This document shows, piece after piece, positions 1 through 8,284 of a stretch of 21,975 bases of DNA (the first letter of the stretch is position 1; each line of letters begins with the position of its first letter). The position numbers and the translations under genes were made by a program. Below the pieces are notes generated by a model. That model saw only the letters and a list, made by a program, of their open reading frames with translations, did no database searches and was not told where the DNA came from. Source of the DNA: CAYNXB01 sp964401045 (GTDB lineage: Bacteria > Pseudomonadota > Alphaproteobacteria > Sphingomonadales > Sphingomonadaceae); the NCBI GenBank assembly GCA_964401045.1, contig CAYNXB010000041.1, positions 1-21,975 on the forward strand, in the 5' to 3' direction.

Positions 1-548
1 GCGCCCTGGCGCACGATCGTCGGCTCGCGCGTGCCGAGCGCGTCGATGCGCTTGCGCACGATCTCGATCGCGGTGTCCATCGCGCTGTCAACCGCACGGT
101 CGATCCCGCTCTTCGTCGGGGTGAGCACGATGCGTTGACCGTCGAGCACCTCGATGTCCCACTCGCGCTGCGCCCCGGCGCCGCTCGCCATCGGGAGGAT
201 TTCCTCGCGCGCAGCGTCAACCTGGCGCGCGTCTTCGACCATGAAGCTGAGCTTGCCGTTGCGACGCGAGACCTGGCCGATGCGGATGTGCGGTTCCGCC
301 TTGCGCATCGCGTTGCGGACATCTTCTTCCATGTTCTCGAGCCGCTGCGCCCCGACTTGCGCGGGCTGTGCCTCGAGCATCAGGTGGCTGCCGCCGGCGA
401 GATCGAGGCCCAGGCTGATTTGCGGCTTGGGCAGCACGGACGGCCATTGAATCCCGGTAAGCGCGACCAGCGACGGCACCGCGGCCAACGTGAAAAACAG
501 GGTCACCAGCCACAGCCAGATCTTTTTCCCGGTGGAGAATTCGAGCAT
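1..548 (-). CDS. secD: Protein translocase subunit SecD (N-terminal part, cut by window edge)
   Basis: The visible 182 residues are the N-terminus of SecD, which with SecF and YajC assists SecYEG in late stages of protein export using the proton motive force. The protein begins MLEFSTGKKIW, has one membrane segment at about residues 10-30, and then the family signature LGLDLAGGSHLMLE at about 46-59, followed by the periplasmic P1 head region. The ATG at 546-548 is chosen because it gives the expected short cytoplasmic tip before TM1. It lies 14 bp downstream of yajC on the same strand, the usual yajC-secD(-secF) operon order. The C-terminal part, including the other membrane segments, lies outside the window. 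The identification is firm from the signature and the neighbour. Confidence 0.95.
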   Translation of the reverse strand, partial: MLEFSTGKKIWLWLVTLFFTLAAVPSLVALTGIQWPSVLPKPQISLGLDLAGGSHLMLEAQPAQVGAQRLENMEEDVRNAMRKAEPHIRIGQVSRRNGKLSFMVEDARQVDAAREEILPMASGAGAQREWDIEVLDGQRIVLTPTKSGIDRAVDSAMDTAIEIVRKRIDALGTREPTIVRQG

Positions 549-562
549 CGCCGGCGCGTCCG

Positions 563-886
563 TTAGTCGTTCGCGGCCGCGCCGCCCGGCGGCACGATGT
601 CGCCGAGGGTGGACTTGACCGCCTTCACGCGCACGCCCTGGGCTATCTCGATCTCTGCATAATTGTCATCGACCTTGATCACCTTGCCGAGCAACCCGCC
701 GGCGGTAATCACCTGGTCGCCCTTCTTGACGCTGGCGATCTTGGTCTGGTGTTCCTTCTGCCGGCGCATCTGCGGGCGGATCAGCAGGAACCAGAAGATC
801 GCGATCATGCCGACGATCGGCAGGAACTGAATCCATCCTGGCGGGGAAGCGCCGCCGGCAGCGGCGGCGGAAAGCAGATCAAGCAT
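563..886 (-). CDS. yajC: Sec translocon accessory complex subunit YajC
   Basis: This 107-residue protein is the small single-pass membrane partner of SecDF. Residues 18-36 (GWIQFLPIVGMIAIFWFLL) form the membrane helix. It is followed by the typical LIRPQMRRQKEHQ motif and the soluble YajC domain, with KKGDQVITAGGLLGKV and a C-terminal part close to IVPPGG. Length and order match the family. The ATG start at 884-886 gives the usual short periplasmic N-terminus. It is the first gene of the yajC-secD operon. The promoter should lie in 887-1077, where no further gene is seen. Confidence 0.96.
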   Translation of the reverse strand: MLDLLSAAAAGGASPPGWIQFLPIVGMIAIFWFLLIRPQMRRQKEHQTKIASVKKGDQVITAGGLLGKVIKVDDNYAEIEIAQGVRVKAVKSTLGDIVPPGGAAAND

Positions 887-1032
887 CGGTTCGGTTCATT
901 CCCGCGGAAAAAGCGCTGTTTCTGGCGGCCATAGCGGACAAAATGTCCCCTCCGGCCGGACGGCAGCGCCGCCTAGCAGCAATGCCGGAGGCTGGCAACG
1001 GATCGGTCCGTCTTGAGGTGGCCCGAGGCGGC

Positions 1033-1061
1033 TTGCCTTGCCCGAACCGCAGCCCTATAGG
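1033..1061 (+). promoter_or_regulatory. Candidate sigma70-type promoter of tRNA-Pro(GGG)
   Basis: TTGCCT at 1033-1038 and TATAGG at 1056-1061 are separated by 17 bp and end 16 bp before the tRNA 5' end. The spacing is ideal for a housekeeping promoter; the hexamer matches are moderate. This is a pattern match only. Confidence 0.45.
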
Positions 1062-1077
1062 CGCGCCTCCACTGGAT

Positions 1078-1154
1078 CGGGACGTAGCGCAGCCTGGTAG
1101 CGCATCACACTGGGGGTGTGGGGGTCGGAGGTTCGAATCCTCTCGTCCCGACCA
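1078..1154 (+). tRNA. tRNA-Pro, anticodon GGG
   Basis: The full cloverleaf can be drawn by eye. The acceptor stem is CGGGACG (1078-1084) with CGTCCCG (1144-1150), followed by discriminator A and encoded CCA. The D stem is GCGC/GCGC. The anticodon stem is TCACA/TGTGG with loop CTGGGGG, so the anticodon is GGG, reading CCC (and CCU by wobble). The T arm is GGAGG-TTCGAAT-CCTCT. The overall sequence resembles E. coli proL-type tRNA-Pro(GGG). Confidence 0.96.
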
Positions 1155-1167
1155 GTGGATTGTGGCT

Positions 1168-1192
1168 CGAAAACGTCCGGGGGACGTTTTCG
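1168..1192 (+). terminator. Perfect 11-bp hairpin downstream of tRNA-Pro(GGG)
   Basis: CGAAAACGTCC (1168-1178) and GGACGTTTTCG (1182-1192) pair perfectly across a GGG loop, 13 bp after the tRNA CCA end. The T-run sits inside the stem rather than after it, so this is either an unusual terminator or a processing/bidirectional structure. It also lies 34 bp past the 3' end of the convergent hydrolase gene. Confidence 0.6.
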
Positions 1193-1226
1193 GCCAGACC
1201 ATTCCCGAGAGACAGTGAGGGCTGGT

Positions 1227-2066
1227 TCAGCCCCGCGCCACCCGATTCTCGATCGCGCCGATTCCATCGATCTCGCAGCGCACCACGTCGCCTTCCCGAA
1301 GGAAAGTCGGCGGGTCCATCGCCGCGCCGACACCTGCCGGCGTGCCAGTGGCGATGAGGTCGCCCGGCTCGAGCGTGAACGCGGTCGAAAGATACTCGAT
1401 CTGCGCCGCGATGGTGTGGATCATGCGCGCGGTGTCGCTCTCCTGCCGCTTTTCGCCATTGACGAAACTGCGCAGCGCGAGCGCTTGCGGGTCCGGAACC
1501 TCGTCCGCCGTGACGATCCACGGACCGATCGGTCCATGGGTATCGAAGCTCTTGCCCATGGTGAAGGTGGGCGTGTGGCGCTGCCAGTCGCGCGCCGAGA
1601 CATCGTTGGCGACGAGGTAGCCGAACACGTGATCGAGCGCGTCGGCGGCCGACACGCCCTTTGCCACCTTGCCGATCACCACGCCGAGTTCGACTTCGTA
1701 GTCGACCTTCTCGCTCACGCCCGGATCGATCGCGTCGAACGGCCCGGCGATGCAGGTGGTCTGCTTGTTGAACCAGTATTGGTGCGCGGGTTGTTCGCCG
1801 TGCTTCATCTCGGCGAGATGATCGGCGTAGTTCATTCCGATCGCCAGGTATTTGCCGGGCCGGAGCGGAGCGAGCAGGCGGACGTCCGCGAGCGCATGAT
1901 CCGCGGCGCGGCCGGCCACCTCAGCGCGCACCGCATCAAGCGCTTCGCCACCGCCCGCGATCAGCGCGAGCATGTCGGGGAACTCGAACCCGAGCGCGAT
2001 TATGCCGTCACCCACGATGACGCCGAGATCGACCCTGCCGTCCGCTTCAAATCGCCCAATTCTCAT
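1227..2066 (-). CDS. Fumarylacetoacetate hydrolase (FAH) family protein
   Basis: This 279-residue protein has the C-terminal FAH fold. Members are Mg/Mn-dependent hydrolases, decarboxylases or hydratases of beta-diketo acids, for example in aromatic catabolism. The signatures are LAIGMNYADHLAEMKH (about 74-89), the metal ligands E124 and E126 in DYEVELGVVIG with D155 in ANDVSARDWQ, the lid lysine region GKSFDTHGPIGPW (171-183), and LIATGTPAGVG (237-247). The length matches single-domain FAH proteins, including ureidoglycolate lyase-like and acylpyruvase-like ones. The exact substrate cannot be told from sequence. The gene stands alone; the divergent neighbour is the holin gene, and the upstream gap of about 70 bp carries an AT-rich stretch and an inverted repeat. 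The ATG start gives the family-typical MRIGRFE beginning. Confidence 0.9.
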   Translation of the reverse strand: MRIGRFEADGRVDLGVIVGDGIIALGFEFPDMLALIAGGGEALDAVRAEVAGRAADHALADVRLLAPLRPGKYLAIGMNYADHLAEMKHGEQPAHQYWFNKQTTCIAGPFDAIDPGVSEKVDYEVELGVVIGKVAKGVSAADALDHVFGYLVANDVSARDWQRHTPTFTMGKSFDTHGPIGPWIVTADEVPDPQALALRSFVNGEKRQESDTARMIHTIAAQIEYLSTAFTLEPGDLIATGTPAGVGAAMDPPTFLREGDVVRCEIDGIGAIENRVARG

Positions 2067-2091
2067 CTGGTACTTTCTATTTTCCTACACG

Positions 2092-2104
2092 AACCATTTT
2101 GGTT
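2092..2104. promoter_or_regulatory. Small inverted repeat in the FAH/holin divergent region
   Basis: AACCA and TGGTT face each other across TTT, inside an AT-rich stretch between two divergently transcribed genes. It could be an operator for either gene. The arm length is short, so chance is a real alternative. Confidence 0.25.
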
Positions 2105-2139
2105 AGATGAAGCGACTCGTTCAATCCGGAGTATGCCGC

Positions 2140-2553
2140 ATGGCCATCCTCGAGTCTCTCATCGGCCCGATCGCCTCGATCATCGACAAGGTCATTCCTG
2201 ACAAGGCCGCGCGCGACAAGGCCAAGCTCGAACTGTTGCAGCTCGAAGGCTCGCAAGAGCTCGCCCTGATCGAGGTCCAACTGAAGGCAATTGTCGCGGA
2301 AGCGCAATCGGCCGATCCGTGGACCAGCCGCGCACGGCCGAGCTTCCTTTACGTGATGTACCTGATGATTCTGTGCGCGATCCCGATGGGCGTGCTCTCG
2401 GCGTTCGACCGGGACGCCGCGCAGGCCATCGGCAGCGGCATGACCGCCTATCTCAACGCCCTGCCCGAGCCGCTCTACGCCCTCTTCGGCACCGGCTATC
2501 TGGGATACACCGCCGCCCGCCAATGGGGGAAGGCCAAGGGGGTGGAGAGATAG
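2140..2553 (+). CDS. Holin family protein of the gene-transfer-agent 3-TM type
   Basis: This 137-residue protein resembles the holin family described for gene transfer agent release in alphaproteobacteria (Pfam name GTA_holin_3TM). An N-terminal amphipathic/charged region rich in D, K and E (about 16-55) precedes the typical junction ADPWTSRARP (58-67). Then come the hydrophobic helix FLYVMYLMILCAIPMGVLSAF (69-89) and a second hydrophobic stretch at about 110-126 (EPLYALFGTGYLGYTAA), with a short basic tail. The start at 2140 is preferred over the upstream ATG at 2107 because GGAG lies 8 bp before it. Holins permeabilise the inner membrane so that an endolysin can act. No endolysin or phage structural gene is nearby, so it is an orphan here. 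The function is inferred from similarity only. Confidence 0.8.
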   Translation: MAILESLIGPIASIIDKVIPDKAARDKAKLELLQLEGSQELALIEVQLKAIVAEAQSADPWTSRARPSFLYVMYLMILCAIPMGVLSAFDRDAAQAIGSGMTAYLNALPEPLYALFGTGYLGYTAARQWGKAKGVER

Positions 2554-2566
2554 GCCTGGCCGCCGC

Positions 2567-3646
2567 CTATTTAGCCACCGCCGCAGCCAGCATTTCCGGT
2601 GTCGGCGGCGCGGTGTCCTTCGGATCGGAGCCCTTGTGCTTGTCGGTGGCAGCCAACGGGGCGCCGTTGGCAATCCCGAAACCGACCGGCTCGCCGGCGA
2701 ACTCCGCGTAGGCGATGTTCACGTTCATGTGCGCGCGCGCCAGCGGCGTGTTGCCGTATTCGAGGCCCTTCTTGATGCGGGTGTCGAGCAACGGCGCGAA
2801 ATCGGGGTTCTTCTTGAGCTCGGCCACCGCCGCGCCCGGCGGCAGGCCCGCATCGTAGGCCTTGCGCGCTTCAGTCACGATCGCACGGTCGAACCTGGCG
2901 AGGCGCACCAGCCCCTCCCAGTTGTTCACGTGGCCATGGCCCTCGACGACGATGTCGACCCTGCCCTTGACCCTATCGACCAGCTTCTGGGTTTCCTCGG
3001 CAATCGCCTCGGCGCCGCCGGCGGGAAGGAACGGCGCCATGTTCCACGCCATCACGTCACCCATGAACAGCAGGCGGGCCGAGGGGATCAGCACGAAGGT
3101 GTCGCCATTGGTGTGCCCCACGCCTGTGTGGAACAGCTCGATCCGCTCATCCCCTTCACCAATCGCCAGGTGATCCTTGTAGGTCTGCGTCGGCAGCCAC
3201 GCGGGATTGTGCTGCGGATTGGCCATGATCTCGGCCTTTGTGCCCTCGCTCATGATCACCTGCACGTTCGGGTACTTCTCACGGATCAAGTCCGTGCTGC
3301 CGATGTGATCGGGGTGGCTGTGGGTGTTGATGATGGTGACGATCGGCTTGTCGGTGACCTTCTTTACCTCGTCGAGGATCGCCTGACCGTTGCCCGGCAT
3401 CTTGGTGTCGACCAGCACCACGCCATCCTTCTGGACGACGACCAGCGTGTTCCCGCCACCACCGAAGATCTTGTAGATGTTGCCGGTGACCTTCTCGATC
3501 GGCTCGGGCGGCGGCAGGCCGGGGCCCGCGCGTGCCGGGCCTGCCGGACGCGGAGCGGCGGCGGCGTCCGCACCGGGCTGTTGCGCGCACGCCATCGCGG
3601 ACAGACCGCCCGCCAACAGGATCGCCAGCATCGCCTTGGACTTCAT
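2567..3646 (-). CDS. Exported metallo-beta-lactamase-fold hydrolase
   Basis: This 359-residue protein carries the complete metal-site set of the MBL superfamily. H109, H111, D113 and H114 lie in NTHSHPDHIGS, H178 in GVGHTNGD, D197 in FMGDVMAW, and H237 in VEGHGHV. The N-terminus is a signal peptide (hydrophobic 6-19, then ACAQQ) followed by an Ala/Pro-rich linker (25-49). Cys20 does not sit in a good lipobox, so I favour ordinary secretion to the periplasm over a lipoprotein. The ATG at 3644-3646 is chosen because GGGAGGG lies 4 bp before it and the signal peptide starts there; a longer reading from 3748 lacks this. The fold is compatible with hydrolysis of esters, lactones or beta-lactams; the substrate is unknown. 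It converges on the holin gene with only 13 bp between stops. Confidence 0.88.
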   Translation of the reverse strand: MKSKAMLAILLAGGLSAMACAQQPGADAAAAPRPAGPARAGPGLPPPEPIEKVTGNIYKIFGGGGNTLVVVQKDGVVLVDTKMPGNGQAILDEVKKVTDKPIVTIINTHSHPDHIGSTDLIREKYPNVQVIMSEGTKAEIMANPQHNPAWLPTQTYKDHLAIGEGDERIELFHTGVGHTNGDTFVLIPSARLLFMGDVMAWNMAPFLPAGGAEAIAEETQKLVDRVKGRVDIVVEGHGHVNNWEGLVRLARFDRAIVTEARKAYDAGLPPGAAVAELKKNPDFAPLLDTRIKKGLEYGNTPLARAHMNVNIAYAEFAGEPVGFGIANGAPLAATDKHKGSDPKDTAPPTPEMLAAAVAK

Positions 3647-3792
3647 TGCACCCTCCCATACCGCAGGGCTTCTGGATTCGGCCCTCGTCGCCTTGCCTAA
3701 ACCGTCACCGGACATTGTCAAAGTCGACCGAGTAGCGAATTGTCGCATGCCCGCCTCTTGCCTCCCCGCGCCGGCTCGCTATTCCGTCGCGC

Positions 3793-4227
3793 ATGGCCGA
3801 CACAGTCTACATCCTCAACGGGCCCAACCTGAACCTGCTCGGGCTGCGCGAGCCGGAGATCTATGGGCACGAGACGCTCGACGACATTGCCACCCGGCTC
3901 GAGGATCGGGCCCGGGTGCTCGGGCTCGAGATCGAGATGCGCCAGTCGAACCACGAGGGGCACCTGGTGGACTGGATGCATGAGGCCCAGGGCGCGGGGG
4001 CCAGGGCGATAGTGCTCAACGCCGGCGCGTTCACCCACACCAGCCTCGCGCTCTACGATGCGATCAAGGCGATCGTGACGCCCGTGATCGAGGTTCATCT
4101 GTCCAATCCCGCAGCGCGCGAGGATTACCGCCACAAGAGCTATGTCGGCATGGCCGCCAGGGGTTCGATCGCCGGATTCGGTGCATTCGGATACCTGATG
4201 GCGCTCGACGCTGCCGCGCAGCTTTAA
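3793..4227 (+). CDS. aroQ: Type II 3-dehydroquinate dehydratase
   Basis: This enzyme converts 3-dehydroquinate to 3-dehydroshikimate in the shikimate pathway and forms dodecamers in the cytoplasm. At 144 residues it has the usual type II length. The motif ILNGPNLNLLGLREPEIYG contains the catalytic lid residues R19 and Y24. N76 and H82 lie in VLNAGAFTHTS, H102 in EVHLSNP, and R113 in the REDYRHKS segment; these align one-for-one with characterised type II enzymes. The ATG start matches the family N-terminus; no strong ribosome site is visible. It is followed after 71 bp by accB on the same strand, the alphaproteobacterial aroQ-accB-accC arrangement. Confidence 0.97.
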   Translation: MADTVYILNGPNLNLLGLREPEIYGHETLDDIATRLEDRARVLGLEIEMRQSNHEGHLVDWMHEAQGAGARAIVLNAGAFTHTSLALYDAIKAIVTPVIEVHLSNPAAREDYRHKSYVGMAARGSIAGFGAFGYLMALDAAAQL

Positions 4228-4298
4228 GCTCTCCCCACTTGCAAGCACGGGTCCATCCGCCCATAGCGGCGGGCCTGTTCGACCGGACGAGGATATCG

Positions 4299-4775
4299 AT
4301 GGCCGAAGCCAAGGGTAACGCTCCCCGCAAGGGTAGCATGAATGTCGACACCGATCTGGTGCGCGAACTCGCTGAACTGCTGGCCGAAACCGGCCTTACC
4401 GAAATCGAGGTCGAAGACGGCGACCGCAAGATTCGCGTCGGCCGCGGCGCGACTGTCGCGGCTGCGCCGGTTACGGTTGCCGCCGCTGCCGCGCCGGCCG
4501 CCGCGCAAGCCGCTGCGGCCGAGCCCGCCGCCGCCGATCACGCGGACGCGGTGAAGTCGCCGATGGTCGGCACCGTCTATCTTTCGGCCGAGCCCGGCTC
4601 GGCCCCGTTCATCAGCGTCGGCACCGTGGTCAACGCGGGCGACACGGTGGTGATCGTCGAGGCGATGAAGGTGATGAACCCGATTCCTGCGCCCCAGGGC
4701 GGCGTAGTCAAGGCGATCCTGGTGGAGAACGCCCAGCCGGTCGAATTCGGCCAGCCGCTGGTCGTGATCGGCTGA
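4299..4775 (+). CDS. accB: Biotin carboxyl carrier protein of acetyl-CoA carboxylase
   Basis: AccB carries the biotin that moves carboxylate between biotin carboxylase and carboxyltransferase in malonyl-CoA synthesis. The N-terminal helical part NVDTDLVRELAELLAETGL (15-33) is followed by an Ala/Pro-rich flexible hinge (about 51-84). The biotinyl domain (85-158) has the modified lysine K124 in VEAMKVMN. At 158 residues it has normal length. The start at 4299 has GAGGA 5 bp upstream; the in-frame Met at codon 14 is a less likely alternative. It ends only 4 bp before accC, so the two are very likely cotranscribed and translationally coupled. Confidence 0.97.
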   Translation: MAEAKGNAPRKGSMNVDTDLVRELAELLAETGLTEIEVEDGDRKIRVGRGATVAAAPVTVAAAAAPAAAQAAAAEPAAADHADAVKSPMVGTVYLSAEPGSAPFISVGTVVNAGDTVVIVEAMKVMNPIPAPQGGVVKAILVENAQPVEFGQPLVVIG

Positions 4776-4779
4776 TCCG

Positions 4780-6132
<1,353 letters not shown>

Positions 6133-6153
6133 CGCTCTCGTCGCCGCGATGCG

Positions 6154-7050
6154 CTAATTCACGACGTAATAAACGCGGGTTTCCCAGAAGCTGGCGACCG
6201 CCTGCCCCTTTGCATCGAGCGCCGGCTCGAACTGCATGGCTGTCAGGTTCTTGCACGCGGCCTTATGAAAAGCTTCGTCCGACAGCGGGCCGTGCACCGA
6301 GCAGCCGGTCGTTTTGCCGGCCGCATCCACACTCAATCTCACCTGAATGATGGCAGGCATTCCCTCCATCAATTGGCGCCCGGGATAGGCGCGTTGGGTT
6401 GCAGCAGCCACGTCCTTGATATTCACCGGCTTCGGCACCTTGGTCAGCGTACTCTGAACGAAGGGATCGAAGCCCCATTTCTCGACCACCTTGTCGAGAC
6501 ATTGCCGCAACGCCGTAAACGGCTGCATCAGCGAACCGGTGTGCAGGGTGAGTTCGTCGCTAAACGCATCGGTCAAGGAAACACCATCGATGGTATTCAG
6601 CGCCGCACCGATCTGTTGCAGCGTTTTAGGATCGCTCGGCGGAGGCGGCGTGGTGGATTTGTCATCCTTCTCCTTCTCAGGAAGGAGCGAAGCGTCGAAC
6701 ACCACGCCTTCGAATTTTCTCGGCACGCCGAAGTAGCCAAACGACATGCGGTTCTTTTCGCGCCATTCGGTTTCAGGCTCGAACCGGTAGCTCATGTGGT
6801 CCCGGTTGGACACGTGCCGCTCGTTCGACACGACTTGCACCTGCATGGTCCCGCCGGGAGAGAATTGCCGTAATTCCAGCTGGATTACCCCTTCACCATC
6901 GCCGAAAACGCGCACCAGCGCGCAACTCTCGTCATCGGAATCGAGCGCCCATGCCGATTGCGGTTGCAGCACCACCGCCTTGGCACCGGCGGCACCTGGC
7001 AGCGCCAGGCACAGCAGAAGCGCACCTGCGATGAGATTGAAAAGACGCAT
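6154..7050 (-). CDS. Periplasmic protein with a TonB C-terminal-like domain
   Basis: This 298-residue protein has a clear signal peptide (MRLFNLIAGALLLCLALPGAAGA) and an AGGGGGAA ribosome site before its ATG. The middle has no domain I recognise; it includes a short proline run (STTPPPPSDP, about 132-141). The last 70 or so residues (from AIIQVRLSVDAAGKTTGCSV to ETRVYYVVN) look like the TonB C-terminal beta-alpha-beta fold, with two cysteines (GCSV and AACKNL) about 17 residues apart that could form a disulfide. There is no N-terminal anchor helix as in a true TonB, so energy transduction is unlikely; such free-standing TonB-C proteins are common in sphingomonads and of unknown role. The gene is visibly less GC-rich than its neighbours. 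Confidence 0.6.
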   Translation of the reverse strand: MRLFNLIAGALLLCLALPGAAGAKAVVLQPQSAWALDSDDESCALVRVFGDGEGVIQLELRQFSPGGTMQVQVVSNERHVSNRDHMSYRFEPETEWREKNRMSFGYFGVPRKFEGVVFDASLLPEKEKDDKSTTPPPPSDPKTLQQIGAALNTIDGVSLTDAFSDELTLHTGSLMQPFTALRQCLDKVVEKWGFDPFVQSTLTKVPKPVNIKDVAAATQRAYPGRQLMEGMPAIIQVRLSVDAAGKTTGCSVHGPLSDEAFHKAACKNLTAMQFEPALDAKGQAVASFWETRVYYVVN

Positions 7051-7280
7051 TGTTTCCCCCTCGGCACGCAGCCTAGCGCGAGGCGAACTGGTTGCAAAGT
7101 CGCCCTACATTGGACACCCGGGGATGGCGACGCCGCGCCTGGCTGCGCGCGCTTCGCATTGACTCGTCCCAAAGCGGGGCAGATGCTCCCCTCTTGCGGG
7201 GGTGATATTTTCAGGACCGCTTCGGCCCAAGGCCTGCCGCAAGCCCGGCGACACTCGCGGGGCAAGCAAGGGGGGGTATC

Positions 7281-7742
7281 ATGAAACTATTTCGTTCGCT
7301 CTCATATGGCGCGGCTCTGATCCTTGGCGCTTCCGCGATGCCCGCGGCGGCGCAGCTCGAGGAATACAAGGACTACGAGGTGTCCGACGCGGTCTGGCAG
7401 ATGACCACGGTTCGGATCGATCAGGGGCAGTTCGAAACTTACCTCGAAGGCCTCAAGTCAACCTGGGTCGGCGCAAACAAGGTCGCCAAGAAGCTCGGCC
7501 AGATCGAGGACTACGCGATCTACGTCAACGAAGCACCGGCACCGGGCGCATTCGACCTGGTCCTGATGATCAAAATTCCCTCCACCGCGATGATGGGGCC
7601 TTCGAAGAAGCGTTACGACGACTTCCTCGAGGCTTATGGCAAAGCCAACATCGACAAGGGCAATGACACGGTCATCAAGCTCTACAATGAGATCAGGGAG
7701 ATCCAGGGAACCTACCTGCTGCGCGAAGTCACTGTGAAATAA
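7281..7742 (+). CDS. Small periplasmic protein of unknown function
   Basis: This 153-residue protein starts with a signal peptide (MKLFRSLSYGAALILGASAMPAAA, likely cut before Q25) and a strong poly-G ribosome site. The mature part is about 128 residues, lacks cysteines and membrane segments, and has the regular alternation of an alpha/beta sandwich: a strand-like DAVWQMTTVRIDQGQFETYLEGLK, a strand-like FDLVLMIKIPS, then a helix around KKRYDDFLEAYGKANID. The pattern recalls dimeric ferredoxin-like (NIPSNAP/ABM-like) folds, but that is only a shape impression. I do not recognise the family. It converges on the membrane-protein gene downstream. Confidence 0.7.
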   Translation: MKLFRSLSYGAALILGASAMPAAAQLEEYKDYEVSDAVWQMTTVRIDQGQFETYLEGLKSTWVGANKVAKKLGQIEDYAIYVNEAPAPGAFDLVLMIKIPSTAMMGPSKKRYDDFLEAYGKANIDKGNDTVIKLYNEIREIQGTYLLREVTVK

Positions 7743-7751
7743 GCAGGTCCC

Positions 7752-7777
7752 TGCCCGGCGGCCAAGGTCGCCGGGCA
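7752..7777. terminator. Hairpin between convergent genes
   Basis: TGCCCGGCG (7752-7760) and CGCCGGGCA (7769-7777) pair perfectly over an 8-nt loop, 10 bp after the stop of the small periplasmic protein and 20 bp before the end of the convergent gene. There is no T-run, so it may act on both strands as a transcript-end structure rather than as a classical terminator. Confidence 0.45.
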
Positions 7778-7797
7778 CCGGGCCGGCAGGTCACGCA

Positions 7798-8262
7798 TCA
7801 CCCGACCGGGGAATAGCCGCTGTCACCCTCGAACTGGGCCTGTGCCTCGCGCTTGCCCTTGCTGGTGAAGTACCAGCCGACCACCGACAGCACGATCATC
7901 GCGACCGCGAGCAGCGAGATGGACTCACGCGTCGCGATCAGGATCGCATTCCACAGCACCGCCACGATTCCGGCGAGCAGGAAGATGCGCTGGTTGTTGC
8001 CGGGAAACCCGTGGACCGCGCGGCCATCTGCCATCCGCACTGCGTGGACGCCTTTGATGTCGAACGCCCTGAACAGGTAGAACCGCCCGCTCGCACCCGG
8101 CACGAGCTCGTCGCCGACCGCCTTGGTCGTGACCGCCTTCTCGACCGTATGCTCGGAACCGTCGGCGAGGCGGAAGCGAATGCTGCGGAAGATTTTCACC
8201 CCGCCACGGTCGGTCCGCACATCGGCGTCCTCGACGGTCCCATCGATCATCGATGTCGGCAT
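7798..8262 (-). CDS. Two-TM membrane protein of unknown function
   Basis: This 154-residue protein has a soluble N-terminal part (1-90) with strand-rich character (KIFRSIRFRLADGSEHTVEKAVT, GRFYLFRAFDIKGVHAVRM). Two membrane helices follow at about 93-110 and 115-132, then a short charged tail. No known domain is recognised. A run of six G and A (8266-8272 on the minus strand) precedes the ATG by about 3-5 bp. The gene starts 22 bp after the stop of the Lrp/AsnC regulator on the same strand, so the two are probably one transcript. A role linked to the regulator is inference only. Confidence 0.7.
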   Translation of the reverse strand: MPTSMIDGTVEDADVRTDRGGVKIFRSIRFRLADGSEHTVEKAVTTKAVGDELVPGASGRFYLFRAFDIKGVHAVRMADGRAVHGFPGNNQRIFLLAGIVAVLWNAILIATRESISLLAVAMIVLSVVGWYFTSKGKREAQAQFEGDSGYSPVG

Positions 8263-8284
8263 GCAGATCCCCCCTTGCGGCGGC

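Noticed and set aside
1116..2201. Long open reading frame antisense to the FAH gene
   Set aside because: It mirrors a real gene in GC-rich DNA, has no recognisable domain, and begins inside the tRNA.
2636..3700. Open reading frame antisense to the MBL gene
   Set aside because: The opposite strand carries a full signal peptide, ribosome site and zinc motif; the plus reading shows only a His/Arg/Val-rich shadow pattern.
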